In this document: positions 53,582 through 63,017 of the stretch, piece after piece
How the letters are laid out: every line of letters begins with the position of its first letter
Position numbering within the stretch: the first letter of the stretch is position 1
Source of the DNA: Chitinophagaceae bacterium
Lineage (GTDB): Bacteria; Bacteroidota; Bacteroidia; Chitinophagales; Chitinophagaceae
Reading direction: 5' to 3'
Assembly (NCBI GenBank): GCA_016715365.1
Contig: JADKAM010000001.1
Span: 1,488,001 to 1,552,000 of the forward strand
Length of the DNA stretch: 64,000 nt
Program-made: the position numbers and the translations under genes
Notes under the pieces: generated by a model
The model's input: the letters and a program-made list of their open reading frames with translations, nothing else
Told to the model about the DNA's origin: nothing
The model's database searches: none

Positions 53582-53627
53582 CATGCATTGTATCTTTTTG
53601 TGTTTGATGAATGGTTGGCAGCAGCCT

Positions 53628-53909
53628 TTATTTTTTTGAGATTTTATTTAAGCTGATGGTTTTTTGCCGGCTGCATTTAAAACGGTTAACATCACTGCTG
53701 CGCAAAGCCGCATGTTTGGTTTGCCGGCCATTTATTCTTTTGCGCCACATTTTAAAGCTGCTGCTTTTCATTTCTTTTCGCATCAGTTCAATCACTGCTT
53801 TTTCAGCAATGCCAAATTGAATTTCAATGGCTTCAAAGCTGGTGCGGTCTTCCCAGGCCATTTCAATAATGCGGTCGATATCTTTTGCAGGTAATATTTC
53901 TATTTTCAT
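53628..53909 (-). CDS. TIGR03643/DUF2805 family protein
   Basis: A 93-residue protein with DIDRIIEMAWEDRTSFEAIE (about 10-29), FGIAEKAVIELMRKEM and SSFKMWRKRINGRQTKHA, the full DUF2805 pattern. A helix-turn-helix-like arrangement suggests nucleic-acid binding, but the function is unknown. It overlaps the DUF2256 gene by ATGA. In many bacteria this pair accompanies photolyase/cryptochrome genes; none is present here. The C-terminus (VNRFKCSRQKTISLNKISKK) is basic and may be beyond the family core. Confidence 0.85.
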   Translation of the reverse strand: MKIEILPAKDIDRIIEMAWEDRTSFEAIEIQFGIAEKAVIELMRKEMKSSSFKMWRKRINGRQTKHAALRSSDVNRFKCSRQKTISLNKISKK

Positions 53910-54049
53910 GCTTGTTTATTTTTTCTGCACCTGTCGCTGCAATATTTTACTTCTTCCCAGACTTTTTCCCATTTTTTACGCCAGGTAAAAGGCCTGTTGC
54001 AAGCCGGGCATATCTTTTGTGGTAAATCAGCTTTTTTTATTTGTTTCAT
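53906..54049 (-). CDS. DUF2256 zinc-ribbon protein
   Basis: A 47-residue protein starting at 54049 (MKQIKKADLPQK). It holds two CxxC-type pairs, CPACNRPFTWRKKW and YCSDRCRKNK, the DUF2256 signature and a likely zinc site. The frame reaches 54091 but the first 14 residues are not conserved in the family as I know it. It overlaps the DUF2805 gene downstream by four bases and is divergent from the SDR gene. Function unknown. Confidence 0.85.
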   Translation of the reverse strand: MKQIKKADLPQKICPACNRPFTWRKKWEKVWEEVKYCSDRCRKNKQA

Positions 54050-54115
54050 TGCACAGTTTTGCTTTAAGCCTAAACAAATTTCCGCTGTCATTGTTTACAC
54101 AGTTAAATTCAGATA

Positions 54116-54832
54116 ATGGAAACATTGAAAGGGAAAAACATTTTAATTACTGGTGCTACCGGTGGCATTGGTTCTGAAACCGCCAGGCTTTTAAAAGTCA
54201 GCGGTGCCAATTTGTTTTTAACAGGTAGAAATGCAGCAAAGCTTCAGCAAGTTGCAAGCGATTGTAATGTAACAACAGAGAATACTTTTGCATTGGATAT
54301 TTCAAATGGCGCTGCAGTAGATGAGTTAAAAGAAAAATATTTTCAGCAACTGCCAACCATTGATATTTTAATAAATGCTGCCGGTATTGGTATTATTAAA
54401 ACTATGGAAACCCTGGATGAGCAGGATTTTTTGCGTTCACTCAATTATAACCTCTATGCGCCCTTTCTGCTGCTTAAAGCATTTTTACCTGCTATGAAGG
54501 AACTAAAAAAAGGCCTCATCATAAACATACCCGGCGTGTTGGGTAAAGTGCCTATGGCAGGTGCTGCTGCTTACAGCGCCAGTAAGTATGGGTTGGTGGG
54601 CATGATGCAAAGTGTACGGGAAGAATTAAAAAGAACCGATATAAGGATTACCAATCTTTTCCTGGGTGGGGTGGATTCACCTTTCTGGGATAATATTGAC
54701 CTGCGTGTGCAGCGGGATAAAATGATCAATACTGAGGAAGCAGCAAAAGCCATCTGGTTTTTATGCCAGCAACCTGCCAGCGGGGTTGTTAGCGAAATGG
54801 TGCTGCAGCCTTTTAATCACCAGGCTATTTAA
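54116..54832 (+). CDS. Short-chain dehydrogenase/reductase
   Basis: A 238-residue classical SDR. The nucleotide-binding motif is TGATGGIGSETAR (about 12-24), NAAGIGI (about 87-93) follows, and the catalytic YxxxK is Y153-K157 in AAYSASKYGLVG; the usual Ser position is taken by Gly/Pro-rich NIPGVLGKVPMAG, where serine is absent at the expected place. NAD(P) preference is not clear. It is divergent from DUF2256-DUF2805, a context in which SDRs are often found with photolyase genes. Substrate unknown. Confidence 0.85.
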   Translation: METLKGKNILITGATGGIGSETARLLKVSGANLFLTGRNAAKLQQVASDCNVTTENTFALDISNGAAVDELKEKYFQQLPTIDILINAAGIGIIKTMETLDEQDFLRSLNYNLYAPFLLLKAFLPAMKELKKGLIINIPGVLGKVPMAGAAAYSASKYGLVGMMQSVREELKRTDIRITNLFLGGVDSPFWDNIDLRVQRDKMINTEEAAKAIWFLCQQPASGVVSEMVLQPFNHQAI

Positions 54833-54925
54833 TTTCATTCTTTTTTAAAAACACGATATCTATCATGTTTAAATATTTGGCAGTTCGTCTTTGTTTTATG
54901 AATTTCGGGCAACGAATTGCTAATT

Positions 54926-56158
54926 ATGACCAATCAAACAAAAATCTCTTTCGAAAATACCGAGTATGCTTTTGCAGCCAAATCAGATAAAGAATTAAAT
55001 CAGGCAAACTTCATTTTTGGCATAATGGGGAAAGCCTGGCTTGTTAATTTGGGCCTTAAGATTACGCCCGTTGCTATAAAATGGGGCATACCGTTTACCA
55101 AAGCCATCATCAGAAAAACCATTTTCAGGCAGTTTGTTGGTGGCGAAACCCTGGAACAAACAGCAAAAGTTGCTGATAAACTGGAAACATACAAAGTGCA
55201 GGTTATACTGGATTACGGGGTGGAAGGAAAAGAAGGTGAAGCAAATTTTGAGCATGCAAGGGATGAGTTTAAAAGAGTGATAGACTATGCTGCAACGCAG
55301 GCCAATATACCATTCATGAGTATTAAGGTTACTGGCTTTGCCCGTTTTGCTTTACTGGAGAAGCTGGATGCTGCTATGCATAACTTATCCGGCACCTTAA
55401 TGAAACGTTACCTGCAGGCAGTAGAATCTTTAAGCGATACAGAAAAAGAAGAATGGCATAAAGTAAGATTGCGAACTCAGCAGCTATGCGAAGTAGCCGA
55501 TACAAAAAACATAGGCATATTAATAGATGCAGAAGAAACCTGGATACAGGATCCCGTAGACGCATTGACCATTTTAATGATGGATGTTTTCAATAAAAAG
55601 AAGCCTGTAATTTATAACACCCTGCAATTGTACCGCCACGACCGCCTGCAGTTTTTAAAAGATTCTTATACTGCAGCTGTGGAAAGAGATTTTATTTTAG
55701 GGACCAAGCTTGTGAGAGGTGCGTATATGGAAAAAGAAAGAAACCGTGCTGCAGAAATGAATTACCCTTCGCCCATTCAGCCCGATAAAGAAAGCTGCGA
55801 TAAAGATTACAATGCAGCAGTAGAATTTTGTATTGACCATTTAGATAGAACCTCAGTAATTGTAGCTTCACACAATGAACACAGTAATTTATTTACCACA
55901 CAGCTGTTAGATAAAAAGGGGTTACCCCATAACCACCCTCATGTGCATTTTTCACAGTTATATGGTATGAGTGATAACATCACTTTCAATCTTGCCAAAG
56001 CCGGCTGTTCGGTAAGTAAATATTTACCTTTTGGCCCAATAAAAGATGTTATTCCTTATTTAATGCGCAGGGCTCAGGAAAACAGTTCTGTATCAGGCCA
56101 AACCGGACGGGAACTGATGCTTATAAAAAAAGAGCTGCAACGTAGGGCCAGTCGATAG
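54926..56158 (+). CDS. Proline dehydrogenase
   Basis: An FAD enzyme oxidising proline to pyrroline-5-carboxylate. The start at 54926 (MTNQTKISFENTEYAF) gives 410 residues, a single-function enzyme as in Bacteroidota. The beta/alpha barrel shows VILDYGVEGKEGE (about 92-104), SIKVTGFARFALLEKL (about 132), IDAEETWIQDP (about 210), NTLQLYRHDR, KLVRGAYMEKERNRA (about 262-276) and the C-terminal KYLPFGPIKDVIPYLMRRAQEN, with the substrate arginines. No P5C dehydrogenase gene is near. Single gene. Confidence 0.93.
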   Translation: MTNQTKISFENTEYAFAAKSDKELNQANFIFGIMGKAWLVNLGLKITPVAIKWGIPFTKAIIRKTIFRQFVGGETLEQTAKVADKLETYKVQVILDYGVEGKEGEANFEHARDEFKRVIDYAATQANIPFMSIKVTGFARFALLEKLDAAMHNLSGTLMKRYLQAVESLSDTEKEEWHKVRLRTQQLCEVADTKNIGILIDAEETWIQDPVDALTILMMDVFNKKKPVIYNTLQLYRHDRLQFLKDSYTAAVERDFILGTKLVRGAYMEKERNRAAEMNYPSPIQPDKESCDKDYNAAVEFCIDHLDRTSVIVASHNEHSNLFTTQLLDKKGLPHNHPHVHFSQLYGMSDNITFNLAKAGCSVSKYLPFGPIKDVIPYLMRRAQENSSVSGQTGRELMLIKKELQRRASR

Positions 56159-56216
56159 TCTGCCTACATATTATAAATAAAACAAATAACCAGGATTATT
56201 ATCTCTGATAATATTT

Positions 56217-56224
56217 TATCTTTG
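56217..56224 (+). promoter_or_regulatory. Probable -7 box (TATCTTTG) close to the start codon
   Basis: TATCTTTG ends 10 bases before the ATG at 56235, so the message would be almost leaderless. No TTTG is seen at the standard -33 spacing. Confidence 0.4.
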
Positions 56225-56234
56225 ATAACAATAA

Positions 56235-58712
56235 ATGCTGACTCGCTTAATAATACTTGTTTTACTGTGCCTTTTTCCCTCTGTTATATTTGCACAGGTT
56301 AGAAGTATCCCTGCTGTTAAAATAACTACTCCCATAAAAATAGATGGCAACCTGGAAGATGAAGGCTGGAAATCAATTGAGTCAACCGGCGATTTTATAA
56401 CAATCTCACCGGTTTTTGGCAAAATATCAACCCGCAATACCAAAGTAAAAATAGCTTACGATAATACCGCGATATATGTTGGGGCATATATGTACGATCA
56501 TCCATCAAATATCCGTAAACAATTAACAGCCCGTGATGTGCTTGACAGGCAGGATGTTGATATTTTTACTGTTGGATTTGATACCTACCATGATAAACAA
56601 AATGGATTTGTTTTTAAAGTTTCTTCAGCCAATGTACAGGCTGATTTAAAAATATCACAAAGTGGAACCAGCAACGGTGGTGTGGTTTATGACAATAGCT
56701 GGGATGCTGTTTGGGAAAGTAAAACCAGTATTAAAGAAGATGGCTGGGTAGCCGAAATAAAAATTCCATTAAGTGCCATCCGGTTTTCAAAAAAAGACCT
56801 GCAGGACTGGGGAATTAATTTTGCACGGTTTACCCGCAAGGAAAATGAAAACAGTGTATGGAATGCCATCAATCCAAATGTAAGCGGTGAACTGAATCAA
56901 TGGGGTGTTTGGACGGGACTCAACAATATATCGCCGCCAACCCGTTTATCTTTTTTACCTTACCTGTCTGGTGGTTTCAGAACATCGCCAACGGCAAAAG
57001 GAAGTGTTACCGAATTTTTACGCAGCGGAGGTATGGATGTAAAGTACGGCATCAACGAAAGCTTTACTTTGGATATGACCCTGATACCGGATTTTGCACA
57101 GGTGCAAAGCGATAATGTGTTACTGAACCTGTCGCCCTTTGAAGTTAAATTTGATGACTACCGGCCGTTTTTTACAGAAGGTACCGAGTTGTTTAATAAA
57201 GCAGGGTTGTTTTATTCAAGAAGAATTGGTGCAGCACCGGGCCTGTCATCTACGGTTTTAAATAATTATGGCGATAAACCCGGGTATAAAATTGATAAAA
57301 ACCCGGGCATTACAAGATTGTACAACGCAACAAAATTTTCGGGCCGCACCAAAGGAAACCTGGGCATAGGTGTTTTTAATGCAGTTTCGGCAGCTATGTA
57401 TGCAAAGATTACCGACCTGATGACTAATACTGATACCAGTATTTTAACCGAACCCCTTACCAATTACAATATTATTGTTTTAGACCAGGCATTAAAAAAC
57501 CGTTCATCTGTAAGTTTTACCAATACCAATGTACTGCGCAAGGGTAATACCCGCAATGCCAATGTGAGCAGTGTAGATCTTTCGTTATTTGACAAAAAGA
57601 ATAATCATAATTTTTCACTTTCGGGCCGTTACAGCAACATCTGGGGTAAGCAGGTAAATAAAAGCGGATTTACAACCAGTGCCGGTTTTGGTAAAGTAAG
57701 CGGTATTATTCAGTACAGGGCATCATTAAATATAGAGAGTGATAAATACGATCCTAATGATCTTGGTTTTATATTAAACAACAATTCCTTTGATTACAGC
57801 GGAAATATTGGTTACATCATGAATAAACCAACCCGGCATTTTCTGATTCATAGTTACAAACTTAGTTTTACAAATACCTACCTGTACAAACCTTTTGTGT
57901 GGTCGTCCTTTCAAATGAATGCAAGTGCATTTTTCCTGTTTAAAAACTTCTGGGATGCAACAATAAGTTTTCAAAGCAGCCCAACCTGGAACAAAGATTA
58001 TTTTGTGCATTCAAACGTGTACACCGGTTATTTTCTCAGGCGCACACCTTATTATTACCTGGGTATTAATGGCAGCAGCGATAGCCGTAAAAAATTATTT
58101 GTTAGCTGGAAATTGGGTGCAGCAGAATCTCCTTTACCCAATGATCCTTACTGGAACGGTAACCTGGGCCTGCGTTACCGGTTCAACGATAAATTTCAGC
58201 TAAGCACCAGTATGGATATTGTTCAGGACAAAGGAAACTGGGGTGCTGTTAAAAAATCGGATGGTTCCCTGGTTTTAAATCCGGATGGTTCTCCGGTGAT
58301 TTCACGCCGCAACCTGAAAACCAATACTGCTATTGTTAGCGGGCAGTATAATTTTACATCACGCATGAATGTAAACTTTCGACTGCGCCATTACTGGTCT
58401 TATTTGGATAACACCAATTTTTACAATTTAAAAACTGATGGCTACTGGCGTGATACTACGTTTTTAAACAACCTTAATTTAAATTTCAACACCTTTAATG
58501 TTGATATGTTCTTTACCTGGGATTTTTTGTTGGGAAGCAGGCTTACCATTGCCTGGAAAAATGCACTGGGGGGCAATGCCATAATTAACCCATACAGCAA
58601 TACTTCTTATTTTAAAAACTTTGGTAAAGCAGTTGATAATCCCCACAGCAACGAAATAACCGTTAAAGTTGTTTACTTTCTGGATTACCTGAAGATGAGA
58701 AGAAGAAAATAA
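56235..58712 (+). CDS. DUF5916 outer-membrane protein with CBM9-like domain
   Basis: An 825-residue protein: signal peptide (ending SVIFAQ), a CBM9-like domain (about 25-215) with IDGNLEDEGWKSIEST and IYVGAYMYDHP, and a DUF5916 barrel (about 225-825) with YRPFFTEGTELFNKAGLFYSRRIG (split near residue 310). The last strands end in VVYFLDYLKMRRRK. Such proteins are common in Bacteroidota and are thought to lie in the outer membrane, possibly binding carbohydrate; the function is not established. It follows the proline dehydrogenase gene with its own promoter. Confidence 0.88.
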   Translation: MLTRLIILVLLCLFPSVIFAQVRSIPAVKITTPIKIDGNLEDEGWKSIESTGDFITISPVFGKISTRNTKVKIAYDNTAIYVGAYMYDHPSNIRKQLTARDVLDRQDVDIFTVGFDTYHDKQNGFVFKVSSANVQADLKISQSGTSNGGVVYDNSWDAVWESKTSIKEDGWVAEIKIPLSAIRFSKKDLQDWGINFARFTRKENENSVWNAINPNVSGELNQWGVWTGLNNISPPTRLSFLPYLSGGFRTSPTAKGSVTEFLRSGGMDVKYGINESFTLDMTLIPDFAQVQSDNVLLNLSPFEVKFDDYRPFFTEGTELFNKAGLFYSRRIGAAPGLSSTVLNNYGDKPGYKIDKNPGITRLYNATKFSGRTKGNLGIGVFNAVSAAMYAKITDLMTNTDTSILTEPLTNYNIIVLDQALKNRSSVSFTNTNVLRKGNTRNANVSSVDLSLFDKKNNHNFSLSGRYSNIWGKQVNKSGFTTSAGFGKVSGIIQYRASLNIESDKYDPNDLGFILNNNSFDYSGNIGYIMNKPTRHFLIHSYKLSFTNTYLYKPFVWSSFQMNASAFFLFKNFWDATISFQSSPTWNKDYFVHSNVYTGYFLRRTPYYYLGINGSSDSRKKLFVSWKLGAAESPLPNDPYWNGNLGLRYRFNDKFQLSTSMDIVQDKGNWGAVKKSDGSLVLNPDGSPVISRRNLKTNTAIVSGQYNFTSRMNVNFRLRHYWSYLDNTNFYNLKTDGYWRDTTFLNNLNLNFNTFNVDMFFTWDFLLGSRLTIAWKNALGGNAIINPYSNTSYFKNFGKAVDNPHSNEITVKVVYFLDYLKMRRRK

Positions 58713-58778
58713 TTTATATTTTAAACTTCGTTAGATTTGTTTAGATTTTTTACTCATTTTTTATAAAAACTAACTATC

Positions 58779-59282
58779 ATGACACCCGAAACACCCCCCG
58801 AAGTATTAAATTTTGATGAAGCGGTTAAACCAAAATTGCCAACCGGTTTAAATGTACTTACCATCTTAACTTTTGTAGGCTGTGCCTGGGAATTATATAG
58901 CACCGTTAATAATTTTATAGGAGGCAAAAAGGCTTTGGAGGAAATGGAAAAAGCCCAGGAAAAGCTTGCTGAAGCACCCGCATGGGCAAGAAAACTGGCT
59001 GGCCCTGAAGTGCAGGAAATGATGTTGCAGAGCTTTAATAACAAAGTGCCTATTTTTATTATCGGTTTAATTGCTGTGACACTTTGTTTTTATGGTGCTT
59101 TGCAAATGAGGAAGTTGAAAAAAGAGGGATATTTCCTTTGGCTGGTGGGAGAAATTTTACCTTTTATAGGATCGCTAATATTTGTACCGGCATTGTTTAA
59201 TACATTGTTTATTTACTTCAGTATTTTTCCACTGTTATTTATAATTCTTTATACTGTACAACGTAAGCATCTTACAAAATAA
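58779..59282 (+). CDS. Small integral membrane protein, unknown
   Basis: A 167-residue protein without signal peptide. It has hydrophobic segments at about 25-45, 90-108, 118-135 and 140-158, with a charged, probably cytosolic helical hairpin between the first two (GGKKALEEMEKAQEKLAEAP). I do not recognise a family. It follows the DUF5916 gene after 66 bases on the same strand and is closed by a strong terminator, so cotranscription with DUF5916 is possible. Confidence 0.7.
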   Translation: MTPETPPEVLNFDEAVKPKLPTGLNVLTILTFVGCAWELYSTVNNFIGGKKALEEMEKAQEKLAEAPAWARKLAGPEVQEMMLQSFNNKVPIFIIGLIAVTLCFYGALQMRKLKKEGYFLWLVGEILPFIGSLIFVPALFNTLFIYFSIFPLLFIILYTVQRKHLTK

Positions 59283-59292
59283 ATACTTAAAA

Positions 59293-59323
59293 AAACATCC
59301 CGCTTTTGGCGGGATGTTTTTTT
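59293..59323. terminator. Terminator between converging genes
   Basis: ACATCCCGC pairs with GCGGGATGT around TTTTG, with A run left and T run right, directly before the stop of the leftward binding-protein gene. Confidence 0.85.
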
Positions 59324-59324
59324 A

Positions 59325-60518
59325 TTACCAGGCTTTTGATACAGTGCCGTTAAGGATTTTTATTAAGTACAAATGTTTGTTTTCAAAATAGTCGGTTGCA
59401 GCTGCTTTGTCATTTTGCTTTACAGGCCTGAAATTATAGTCGCAAAAGACTTTCAGGTTTTTATCAGAAATATGGCTCATGAAACTGTCGGGATATTTAG
59501 CCAGCAGTTTCGTAAATAAATATACACTCTCAAAACCTTTATAGGCCATATCGCTTGGCTTGCCTCTGTACTTATTATAATAAGCAGTGCAAAGTGATTT
59601 GCTGAAGTCATCAGTCTTTTCGGTATAAAATGGTGTTGTAAAATAAACCGGAAAACCAGTGAATGCTTTTTTATTGTAAAAGGCAGAAAAACCATCCCAG
59701 TTAGGCATACCAATTAATGTGATATTGTAAGTCTTATTCAATTCAAAACCTGCTTTGGCTATATTGCCGGCAAAGGCTTCATCCAGGCTGCCGCCTATAA
59801 TTATGTTCTTGCTGTTACTGTCTAATTTCGATTTTAGAAAAGCGGCATTGATATTGTCATCCATGTTTAAAACCTGTATAGGCAATAATGGTTTCCCATC
59901 CTGTTCATTCATCATTTTGAAATAAGCAGCAACCATATCTTCCTGTTTGCCTTTTTGCCTGCAGAGGTATATCTTATCGGTACCATGGTTTTGAAGAATG
60001 TAACTGTAGATGGCATCGCAATGCGACTTCAATGTAGAATTCATAATCACCAGGAAGGGGTTCTCTGTAATACCGGCAACATTGGGATAGGTTGCAGATA
60101 TAAAAGGAATATTTCTTTGTAAAGCAAAAGCGGCCAGTTGTGTAAAATCTTCATCTCTTACACTGCCAATGATCAGTTGCAGGCTGTCCAGTTTTTTATT
60201 GCGTATCAGATCGGATATATTTTCTGTGTATGATCTGGTATCATAAACACTGGCATCAATATAATCTTCTCCGGCCTGTAAACTATCCAATGCAATTAAT
60301 GCACCCTGTACAAAATCAACTGCGGGCATAATAAAACGGGGAACAGCCTGCTTGTACTTAAATGTATTTTTATTAAAAACAGAATCAAGATAAAGCGGGG
60401 CAAAAATACCCACTTTGTAAACAGGCCCCTTCTGTATAGAATCATTTTGGGCATACAATGTTACAGCGCTTAATGATGCAATCAGTAAAACTATCACCAA
60501 AGTAAATTTCTTAATCAT
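59325..60518 (-). CDS. Periplasmic binding protein type 1-like protein
   Basis: A 397-residue secreted protein (signal ending TLYAQ) with the two-lobed type 1 periplasmic-binding fold of amino-acid receptors: YKVGIFAPLYLDS (about 34-46), FVQGALIALDSLQ (about 68-80), LQLIIGSVRDEDFTQLAAFA, IPFISATYPN and ITLIGMPNWDGF (about 263-274). Relatives in Bacteroidota often carry LysM domains; here none is seen. No ABC permease or ATPase gene is near, so it may be a sensor or structural element instead of a transporter part. It lies 83 bases downstream of guaA on the same strand. Confidence 0.75.
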   Translation of the reverse strand: MIKKFTLVIVLLIASLSAVTLYAQNDSIQKGPVYKVGIFAPLYLDSVFNKNTFKYKQAVPRFIMPAVDFVQGALIALDSLQAGEDYIDASVYDTRSYTENISDLIRNKKLDSLQLIIGSVRDEDFTQLAAFALQRNIPFISATYPNVAGITENPFLVIMNSTLKSHCDAIYSYILQNHGTDKIYLCRQKGKQEDMVAAYFKMMNEQDGKPLLPIQVLNMDDNINAAFLKSKLDSNSKNIIIGGSLDEAFAGNIAKAGFELNKTYNITLIGMPNWDGFSAFYNKKAFTGFPVYFTTPFYTEKTDDFSKSLCTAYYNKYRGKPSDMAYKGFESVYLFTKLLAKYPDSFMSHISDKNLKVFCDYNFRPVKQNDKAAATDYFENKHLYLIKILNGTVSKAW

Positions 60519-60601
60519 AACCTGTATCCTGATTTTCTTTATAAATTAAAAAACCTCACAGCACACAACACAAAACTTTAAACCCACAAATCAAAACTTT
60601 T

Positions 60602-62137
60602 CTATTCCCATTCAATAGTAGCCGGTGGCTTACTGCTTATATCATAAACCACACGATTAATGCCTGGCACATTGTTTATTATCTCATTGCTGATGTCGGC
60701 TAAAAATTCATAAGGCAAATGAGCCCAGTCAGCCGTCATACCATCAACCGATGTTACAGCTCTTAATGCAACTGTAAATTCATAAGTTCTTTCATCGCCC
60801 ATCACACCCACACTTTTTACCGGTAATAAAATAGTGCCGGCCTGCCAGACACTTGCATACAAATTATACTTTTTTAAGCCATTTGTATATATCGCATCTG
60901 CATCCTGCAATAACCGTACCTTTTCCGCTGTTACTTCTCCTAAAATTCTTATGCCTAATCCCGGCCCCGGAAATGGATGACGGAAAAGCATTTCGTGTGG
61001 AATACCTAATTCCAGTCCAACACGCCTTACTTCATCTTTAAAAAGAGCACGTAGCGGTTCTACCAGGCCTAGTTTCATCGTATCTGGTAATCCACCAACG
61101 TTATGATGCGATTTTATGGTTGCCGAAGGTCCGTGTACAGAAAGTGATTCAATTACGTCGGGGTAAATGGTTCCCTGTCCCAGCAACTCTACTCCTTCAA
61201 TCTTACTTGCTTCCTGGTCAAAAATTTCAATAAAACCACCGCCAATGGCTTTTCTTTTTTCTTCGGGATCTGTTTTGCCGGCCAGTTTATTATAAAAATG
61301 TTCTTTAGCATCAACACCAATTACATGCAGCCCCAGTTTTTTATAAATTTCCAATACATCTTCAAACTCATGCTTGCGTAAAACACCATTATCTACAAAA
61401 ATGCCAAACAGATTTTCGCCAATTGCTTTATGTATTAAGGTAGCTGCCACGGTACTGTCAACGCCGCCACTCAGCCCCATGATGACCTTTTTATTGCCAA
61501 TTTGTTTTTTAAGTGCTTCAACCGTATAGGTAATAAAATGCGCAGGCGTCCAGTCCTGGCTGCAATTACAAATATTTACTAAAAAGTTTTTTATAATGGT
61601 TTTGCCTTCAGCAGAATGATACACTTCGGGGTGAAATTGTAAACCGTATAATGGTTGCCCATCGCTTTTTGTTTGCTTAAATGCCGCAACCGGTATGCTT
61701 TCTGTTGTGCCCAGCAATTCAAAACCTTCAGGTAATTCCTTTATAGTATCGCTGTGGCTCATCCATACCTGCGATGAAGCAGAAATATTTTCTAAAAGCG
61801 CATCTGCTTTGGTTGTGGTAAAGATGGCACGGCCATATTCTCTTTTATCACTCTTTTCAACCCTGCCGCCATAAATTTTTGCTGTTAACTGGGCTCCGTA
61901 ACAAACACCCAATACAGGTACTTTGGCCGTCATGGCTTTTATATCGGCTTGTAAAGCATTTTCTTCGTTAACCGAAAAAGGGGAGCCTCCCAGGATAATT
62001 CCTTTAAGCCCCGGTTCGTATACTATTGCTGCATTATAAGGGATGATCTCGCAATAAACATTGGCTTCCCTTACAGTACGGGCAATAAGCTGTGTGTACT
62101 GTGAGCCAAAATCGAGTATGAGTATTTTTTCTGTCAT
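60602..62137 (-). CDS. guaA: GMP synthase (glutamine-hydrolysing)
   Basis: Converts XMP to GMP with glutamine and ATP. Starting at 62137 (MTEKILILDFG) gives 511 residues; ten more to 62167 are not conserved. The class I amidotransferase domain has LGVCYGAQL (nucleophile C79) and LQFHPEVYHS (His/Glu, about 172-176). The PP-loop of the synthetase is MGLSGGVDSTVAATL (about 220-234), and RHPFPGPGLGIRILGE and the C-terminal DISSKPPATIEWE complete the family pattern. TACCTTCG lies just upstream on the minus strand. A binding-protein gene follows. Confidence 0.97.
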   Translation of the reverse strand: MTEKILILDFGSQYTQLIARTVREANVYCEIIPYNAAIVYEPGLKGIILGGSPFSVNEENALQADIKAMTAKVPVLGVCYGAQLTAKIYGGRVEKSDKREYGRAIFTTTKADALLENISASSQVWMSHSDTIKELPEGFELLGTTESIPVAAFKQTKSDGQPLYGLQFHPEVYHSAEGKTIIKNFLVNICNCSQDWTPAHFITYTVEALKKQIGNKKVIMGLSGGVDSTVAATLIHKAIGENLFGIFVDNGVLRKHEFEDVLEIYKKLGLHVIGVDAKEHFYNKLAGKTDPEEKRKAIGGGFIEIFDQEASKIEGVELLGQGTIYPDVIESLSVHGPSATIKSHHNVGGLPDTMKLGLVEPLRALFKDEVRRVGLELGIPHEMLFRHPFPGPGLGIRILGEVTAEKVRLLQDADAIYTNGLKKYNLYASVWQAGTILLPVKSVGVMGDERTYEFTVALRAVTSVDGMTADWAHLPYEFLADISNEIINNVPGINRVVYDISSKPPATIEWE

Positions 62138-62144
62138 AGAGCTG

Positions 62145-62152
62145 CGAAGGTA
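62145..62152 (-). promoter_or_regulatory. Probable -7 box of the guaA promoter (TACCTTCG)
   Basis: On the minus strand TACCTTCG lies 7 bases before the guaA ATG; identical octamers precede fusA and rpsA. No -33 TTTG at the right spacing is seen. Confidence 0.35.
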
Positions 62153-62231
62153 AATAAATAGTTGCATGTTATTTGTTGCGAAAGAGTGCCGGTAACGTTA
62201 CATTTTTTTATATTTACACAAACTATCAGCC

Positions 62232-62933
62232 ATGAAGTATTTTCTGATCTTATTATTTACAGCAATTACCATCACTTCCTGCAATTATACTACCGGCAGC
62301 GGCAATATAATTACCGAAACCCGCAATACCGGCAGTTTTGATGCTATTTCGGTTGGCGGAAGTTTTGAAGTGGAAGTTAAAACAGGCGATGTAACCTCTG
62401 TGGTGGTAGAGGCTGATGATAATATTTTGAAGTATATAGAAACCAGGGTTTCGGGGAATACCCTAAAAATAAATACCGAAGACCTGCACAATTATTCAGA
62501 TGTACATATGAAAGTATATGTTACTGCGCCTTTAATAACCAGTATTAAAGCATCAGCTTCAGCAGATGTGGAAGTTCTTGGTATCCTTAACGGCAGCGGC
62601 AGGCTTACCTTTAAAGCTTCCAGTTCTTCAAGTATTAAAGCCGAAGTAAATGCACCTGAAATTGAAACTGAAGCCAATAGCAGCGCAACTATAACCCTTA
62701 CTGGTAAAACAAAAGCTCATAAAACTGAGGCCAGCAGCAGTGCTGATATTAAAACTTTTGGTCTTTTAAGTGAAAATACTACGGCCAATGTAAGCAGTAG
62801 TGCCAATATTGAAGTGCATGCCAGTGTTAACTTAAATGCCAGGGCCAGCAGCAGTGGCTCTATCGAATATAAAGGTGCTGCAACTGTAACTAAATCTGAA
62901 AGCAGCAGTGGATCTGTAGAAAAAAAGGATTGA
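62232..62933 (+). CDS. Head-GIN (DUF2807) lipoprotein
   Basis: A 233-residue lipoprotein (MKYFLILLFTAITITSC, lipobox Cys at 17) with a GSGNIITETRNTGSFDAISVGGSFEVEV start (split near residue 35), the conserved entry of DUF2807. The rest is a right-handed beta-helix of short Ser/Ala/Thr-rich coils (SSSSS, ASSSADIK, VSSSANIE, ASSSGSIE). Such proteins are likely surface exposed; no activity is known. It lies between guaA (divergent) and rpsJ and is unrelated to either. Confidence 0.83.
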   Translation: MKYFLILLFTAITITSCNYTTGSGNIITETRNTGSFDAISVGGSFEVEVKTGDVTSVVVEADDNILKYIETRVSGNTLKINTEDLHNYSDVHMKVYVTAPLITSIKASASADVEVLGILNGSGRLTFKASSSSSIKAEVNAPEIETEANSSATITLTGKTKAHKTEASSSADIKTFGLLSENTTANVSSSANIEVHASVNLNARASSSGSIEYKGAATVTKSESSSGSVEKKD

Positions 62934-63017
62934 TTCGCAACATTTTAGTTTAAAATCAGGTCATTTCCCCTCACATGGCAGGCTGAAAAACTATTTCTAA
63001 AAAACTTTCAGCTTTCC

